This document shows, piece by piece, positions 62,093 through 64,000 of a stretch of 64,000 bases of DNA. A program made the position numbers and the translations under genes. Position 1 is the stretch's first letter. Each line of letters opens with the position of its first letter. The DNA is taken from NCBI RefSeq assembly GCF_009664855.1, contig NZ_CP045928.1, positions 3,699,186-3,763,185 on the forward strand, in the 5' to 3' direction. This DNA comes from Flavobacterium sp. SLB02. Lineage in GTDB: Bacteria > Bacteroidota > Bacteroidia > Flavobacteriales > Flavobacteriaceae. Under the pieces are notes generated by a model. It saw nothing but the letters and a program-made list of their open reading frames with translations. It did not search any database and was not told the DNA's origin.

Positions 62093-63022
62093 TTAGAAGA
62101 ATCTTGGTGATTTATCATATCCTTTTCCTAATAAATCTAAATTAAACAGCAACATAATTTCGTGTGTACCGGAATTAAACTGCCCCATATTCGAAAGTGT
62201 ATGATCATAAGCATAACCTACTCGAAGCGACGGCGTAACATTGATGTTCATTAAAGCACTCACCGCATCATTTACTCTGTAAGCCGCACCCAACTCAAAT
62301 TTGTTGTTGTACAAGACATTTGCCGTAAGGTCTACAGAAATTGGCACTCCGGGCACAAACTTGGACATAAATGCGGGTTTAAGTTTGACCATATCATTGA
62401 TCTGGAAAACATATCCGGCGGTTAAAAACGTATGAATGGCTTCTGATCCGTAGGCGTTGATTCCGGACTTTTCTTCGATGTGTTTAGAACTCAGTAAATT
62501 TGGCGCCGATAAACCCACATAGAAATTATCTCTAAAATAATACGCTCCTACTCCAATGTTGGGTCTGGTGACGTTTATATTATCAGCGAAAGCCAAATCT
62601 GTTTGTGTATCACTAAATTTGAATCCGTTAAAATTGGTTTGCAGTGAAGTAAAACCTGCTTTTAATCCTAACGAAAGTTTGTTTTTTCCTCCAAGATTCA
62701 GGACATAGGCAAAATCAGCATAGAAATTATTTTCCTTTTTAGCGCCATCACCAATATCATCAGAAACTAAAGAAATCCCCACTTCGACTTTATCTGTCAG
62801 AGCAGTATGACCAAAAAAGGTAAAAGTTTTTGGCGCTCCTACGGCTCCAACCCATTGCGTTCTGTATAATCCTCCAAGATTTAACATGGCAGGAACTCCT
62901 GTAGCATACGCGGGATTTACTACACTCATATTGTACATATAGTGGGTATATTCCGGATCTTGCTGGGCTGAGGCTGATGTTATGTAAAAGAGAAAAAGTA
63001 TAAAAAGTGGTATTTTTTTCAT
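62093..63022 (-). CDS. PorP/SprF family type IX secretion outer-membrane protein
   Basis: A 309-residue outer-membrane barrel of the PorP/SprF family. The signal peptide (MKKIPLFILFLFYITSASAQ) is followed by the family opening QDPEYTHYMYNMSVVNPAYA, then GLYRTQWVGAVGAPKTFTFF and GVGAYYFRDNFYVGLSAPNL. The chain ends LFNLDLLGKGYDKSPRFF. Family members anchor large type IX-secreted adhesins at the cell surface and lie next to a gene for a protein with a gliding-motility C-terminal domain, as here. The stop is one base before the chosen OmpA start, and the gene begins 32 bp after the preceding stop, so the three form one operon. Confidence 0.93.
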   Translation of the reverse strand: MKKIPLFILFLFYITSASAQQDPEYTHYMYNMSVVNPAYATGVPAMLNLGGLYRTQWVGAVGAPKTFTFFGHTALTDKVEVGISLVSDDIGDGAKKENNFYADFAYVLNLGGKNKLSLGLKAGFTSLQTNFNGFKFSDTQTDLAFADNINVTRPNIGVGAYYFRDNFYVGLSAPNLLSSKHIEEKSGINAYGSEAIHTFLTAGYVFQINDMVKLKPAFMSKFVPGVPISVDLTANVLYNNKFELGAAYRVNDAVSALMNINVTPSLRVGYAYDHTLSNMGQFNSGTHEIMLLFNLDLLGKGYDKSPRFF

Positions 63023-63054
63023 TTGAAAATTATATTAAATAATATAAAAAGGAA

Positions 63055-64000
63055 TTATCGATTGAGGTAAAGTCGACCTTGCTGCGCTTTTCTATTGTCT
63101 TTATTAAAATTGACAATATAAAAATAGACTCCGTTTGGCGCTATTGCGTCTCCAAAACCTGCAGCTTGAGAATTTCTTCCGTCCCAATTGGGTGTATTTG
63201 CATTTCCTTTAAACATTACATTTCCGTATCTATTGAAAATTTCAAGCGTATAATCCGGGTATAAATATTCAATATCAGGAATTCTGAACGTATCATTTAC
63301 ATTATCTCCATTGGGCGAAAATCCGTCAGGAATAAAAAAGGCATATTGTGCAGGATCGCAGTCCGTTAAGGAAACTGTAACCTCTAAGACACTATCCGAA
63401 ATACAGTCGGTCACACTCGAAAGATCATACCCGTAATAAGTGGCTTTATCGATAAGCAAAGTATTCGAAGCTAATAAATTACCGTTATTTTGAGCATCAT
63501 ACCACGAAACTGTCGAAGGTACATTTGTCGCTTTTGAAAGATCTGAAATCGCTGGATTTTTTAAACCGCAAAAATTTTGTCCGTCAGGATTTAAAGTTGG
63601 TGCGGGTGTATCTTTTACTACAACCGAAATCATACTGGCTGGCGATGTACAATTTGCAGCAGAAGTTTCGGTAACATAGAGGTCTTCAGATTTTAAAAGA
63701 TAAGTATCTGCAAGCGGTGTGGTTAACGCAGCAGAATTATACCATTTATATTGCGGGCCATGCGGTGTTAAATTAGCAATTGTCGCTCTGTCTACTTTGC
63801 AAAAATCAGGCGGATTCACTGCAACGGGTGCCAGCGGAATTGGATTGACTAAAAAACTATCTAATACATTTACCAAAAGATTGCCACAACCCGTAATATC
63901 ATTCGTTAGATAAGTAGCCGAGATTACGGTAGAACCTGTATTTACAAGTAAACTTGCCGGAATTACAAAACTGGCATTTCCGCTTGAAACCGTTAAATCG
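63055..64000 (-). CDS. 3' part of a type IX-secreted surface protein (type B sorting domain)
   Basis: The reading frame is open to the right window edge, so only the last 314 residues are seen. An apparent start at 63876 is an internal TTG. The visible part contains Ig-like or PKD-type beta modules (LVNPIPLAPVAVNPPDFCKV, CTSPASMISVVVKDTPAPTL, and CISDSVLEVTVSLTDCDPAQ). It ends in the gliding-motility-associated C-terminal domain: FFIPDGFSPNGDNVNDTFRI, YPDYTLEIFNRYGNVMFKGN and GVYFYIVNFNKDNRKAQQGR. This is the type B signal for export through the type IX system and attachment to PorP/SprF partners, the next gene in the operon. The protein is probably a large adhesin. Confidence 0.92.
   Translation of the reverse strand, partial: DLTVSSGNASFVIPASLLVNTGSTVISATYLTNDITGCGNLLVNVLDSFLVNPIPLAPVAVNPPDFCKVDRATIANLTPHGPQYKWYNSAALTTPLADTYLLKSEDLYVTETSAANCTSPASMISVVVKDTPAPTLNPDGQNFCGLKNPAISDLSKATNVPSTVSWYDAQNNGNLLASNTLLIDKATYYGYDLSSVTDCISDSVLEVTVSLTDCDPAQYAFFIPDGFSPNGDNVNDTFRIPDIEYLYPDYTLEIFNRYGNVMFKGNANTPNWDGRNSQAAGFGDAIAPNGVYFYIVNFNKDNRKAQQGRLYLNR

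Noticed and set aside
1..64000. CRISPR arrays, rRNA operons, tRNA genes and replication origin
   Set aside because: No regularly spaced direct repeats of CRISPR size, no rRNA-like conserved sequence, no tRNA-like folds and no DnaA-box cluster were noticed by eye. A covariance-model and repeat-finder run would settle this.

Overview
The window looks like chromosome from a member of the Bacteroidota, very probably a Flavobacterium or close relative. The evidence is high AT content, promoters of the TAnnTTTG (-7) / TTTG (-33) type, a PorP/SprF-OmpA cluster next to a gliding-motility-type C-terminal domain (type IX secretion), several TonB-dependent receptors, lipoproteins with typical flavobacterial signal peptides, and many intergenic palindromic repeat families. 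No rRNA, tRNA or CRISPR array was seen.

Layout. (1) 1-3360 is the right end of an AT-rich integrated element. It holds two cargo genes of unknown function, an element-type accessory protein and a tyrosine integrase, with an inverted repeat and short direct repeats upstream of the integrase. (2) 3448-31599 is mostly core genome. It has a fused B12-dependent isobutyryl-CoA-mutase-type enzyme (icmF), an L,D-transpeptidase, a Coa1-like protein, secreted proteins of unknown function, purU, catalase, an aldo/keto reductase with an AraC regulator, a BtuF-like binding protein, pyrF and an OmpA protein with TSP3 repeats. Next comes a stress and cell-envelope cluster (Dps, CsbD, AraC regulator, response regulator, CHASE3 histidine kinase, DUF4142-like lipoprotein, porin-like barrel, lmo0937-type, YtxH and holin-like membrane proteins), and then prfA. 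Between catalase and the aldo/keto reductase lie two tandem copies, exactly 277 bp apart, of what looks like a small RNA gene with its own promoter and a strong terminator. (3) 31600-36930 is an accessory island. It contains a lipoprotein with a zincin-type HExxH motif, a broken relative of its C-terminus, small secreted or immunity-like proteins, another frameshifted gene and a lone IS3-like end. (4) 37022-43048 carries a WGR-like protein, an acyltransferase, topoisomerase III flanked by long palindromes, and small lipoproteins. (5) 43083-54327 is a transport region: an MFS exporter, three TonB-dependent receptors, a DUF4198 protein and an amino-acid permease. Three of these genes share a nearly identical 20-bp putative operator at the promoter. 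(6) 54479-64000 has a lipoprotein, valS, a DUF1573 protein, a lipoprotein and the OmpA / PorP-SprF / sorting-domain cluster, which runs off the right edge.

The observations most likely to be new are the tandem small-RNA pair, the shared operator at the metal-uptake-type promoters, the metallopeptidase locus with its decayed relative, and the set of dispersed palindromic elements. One of those elements has perfect 33-bp arms next to topB, and another overlaps the pyrF stop codon.
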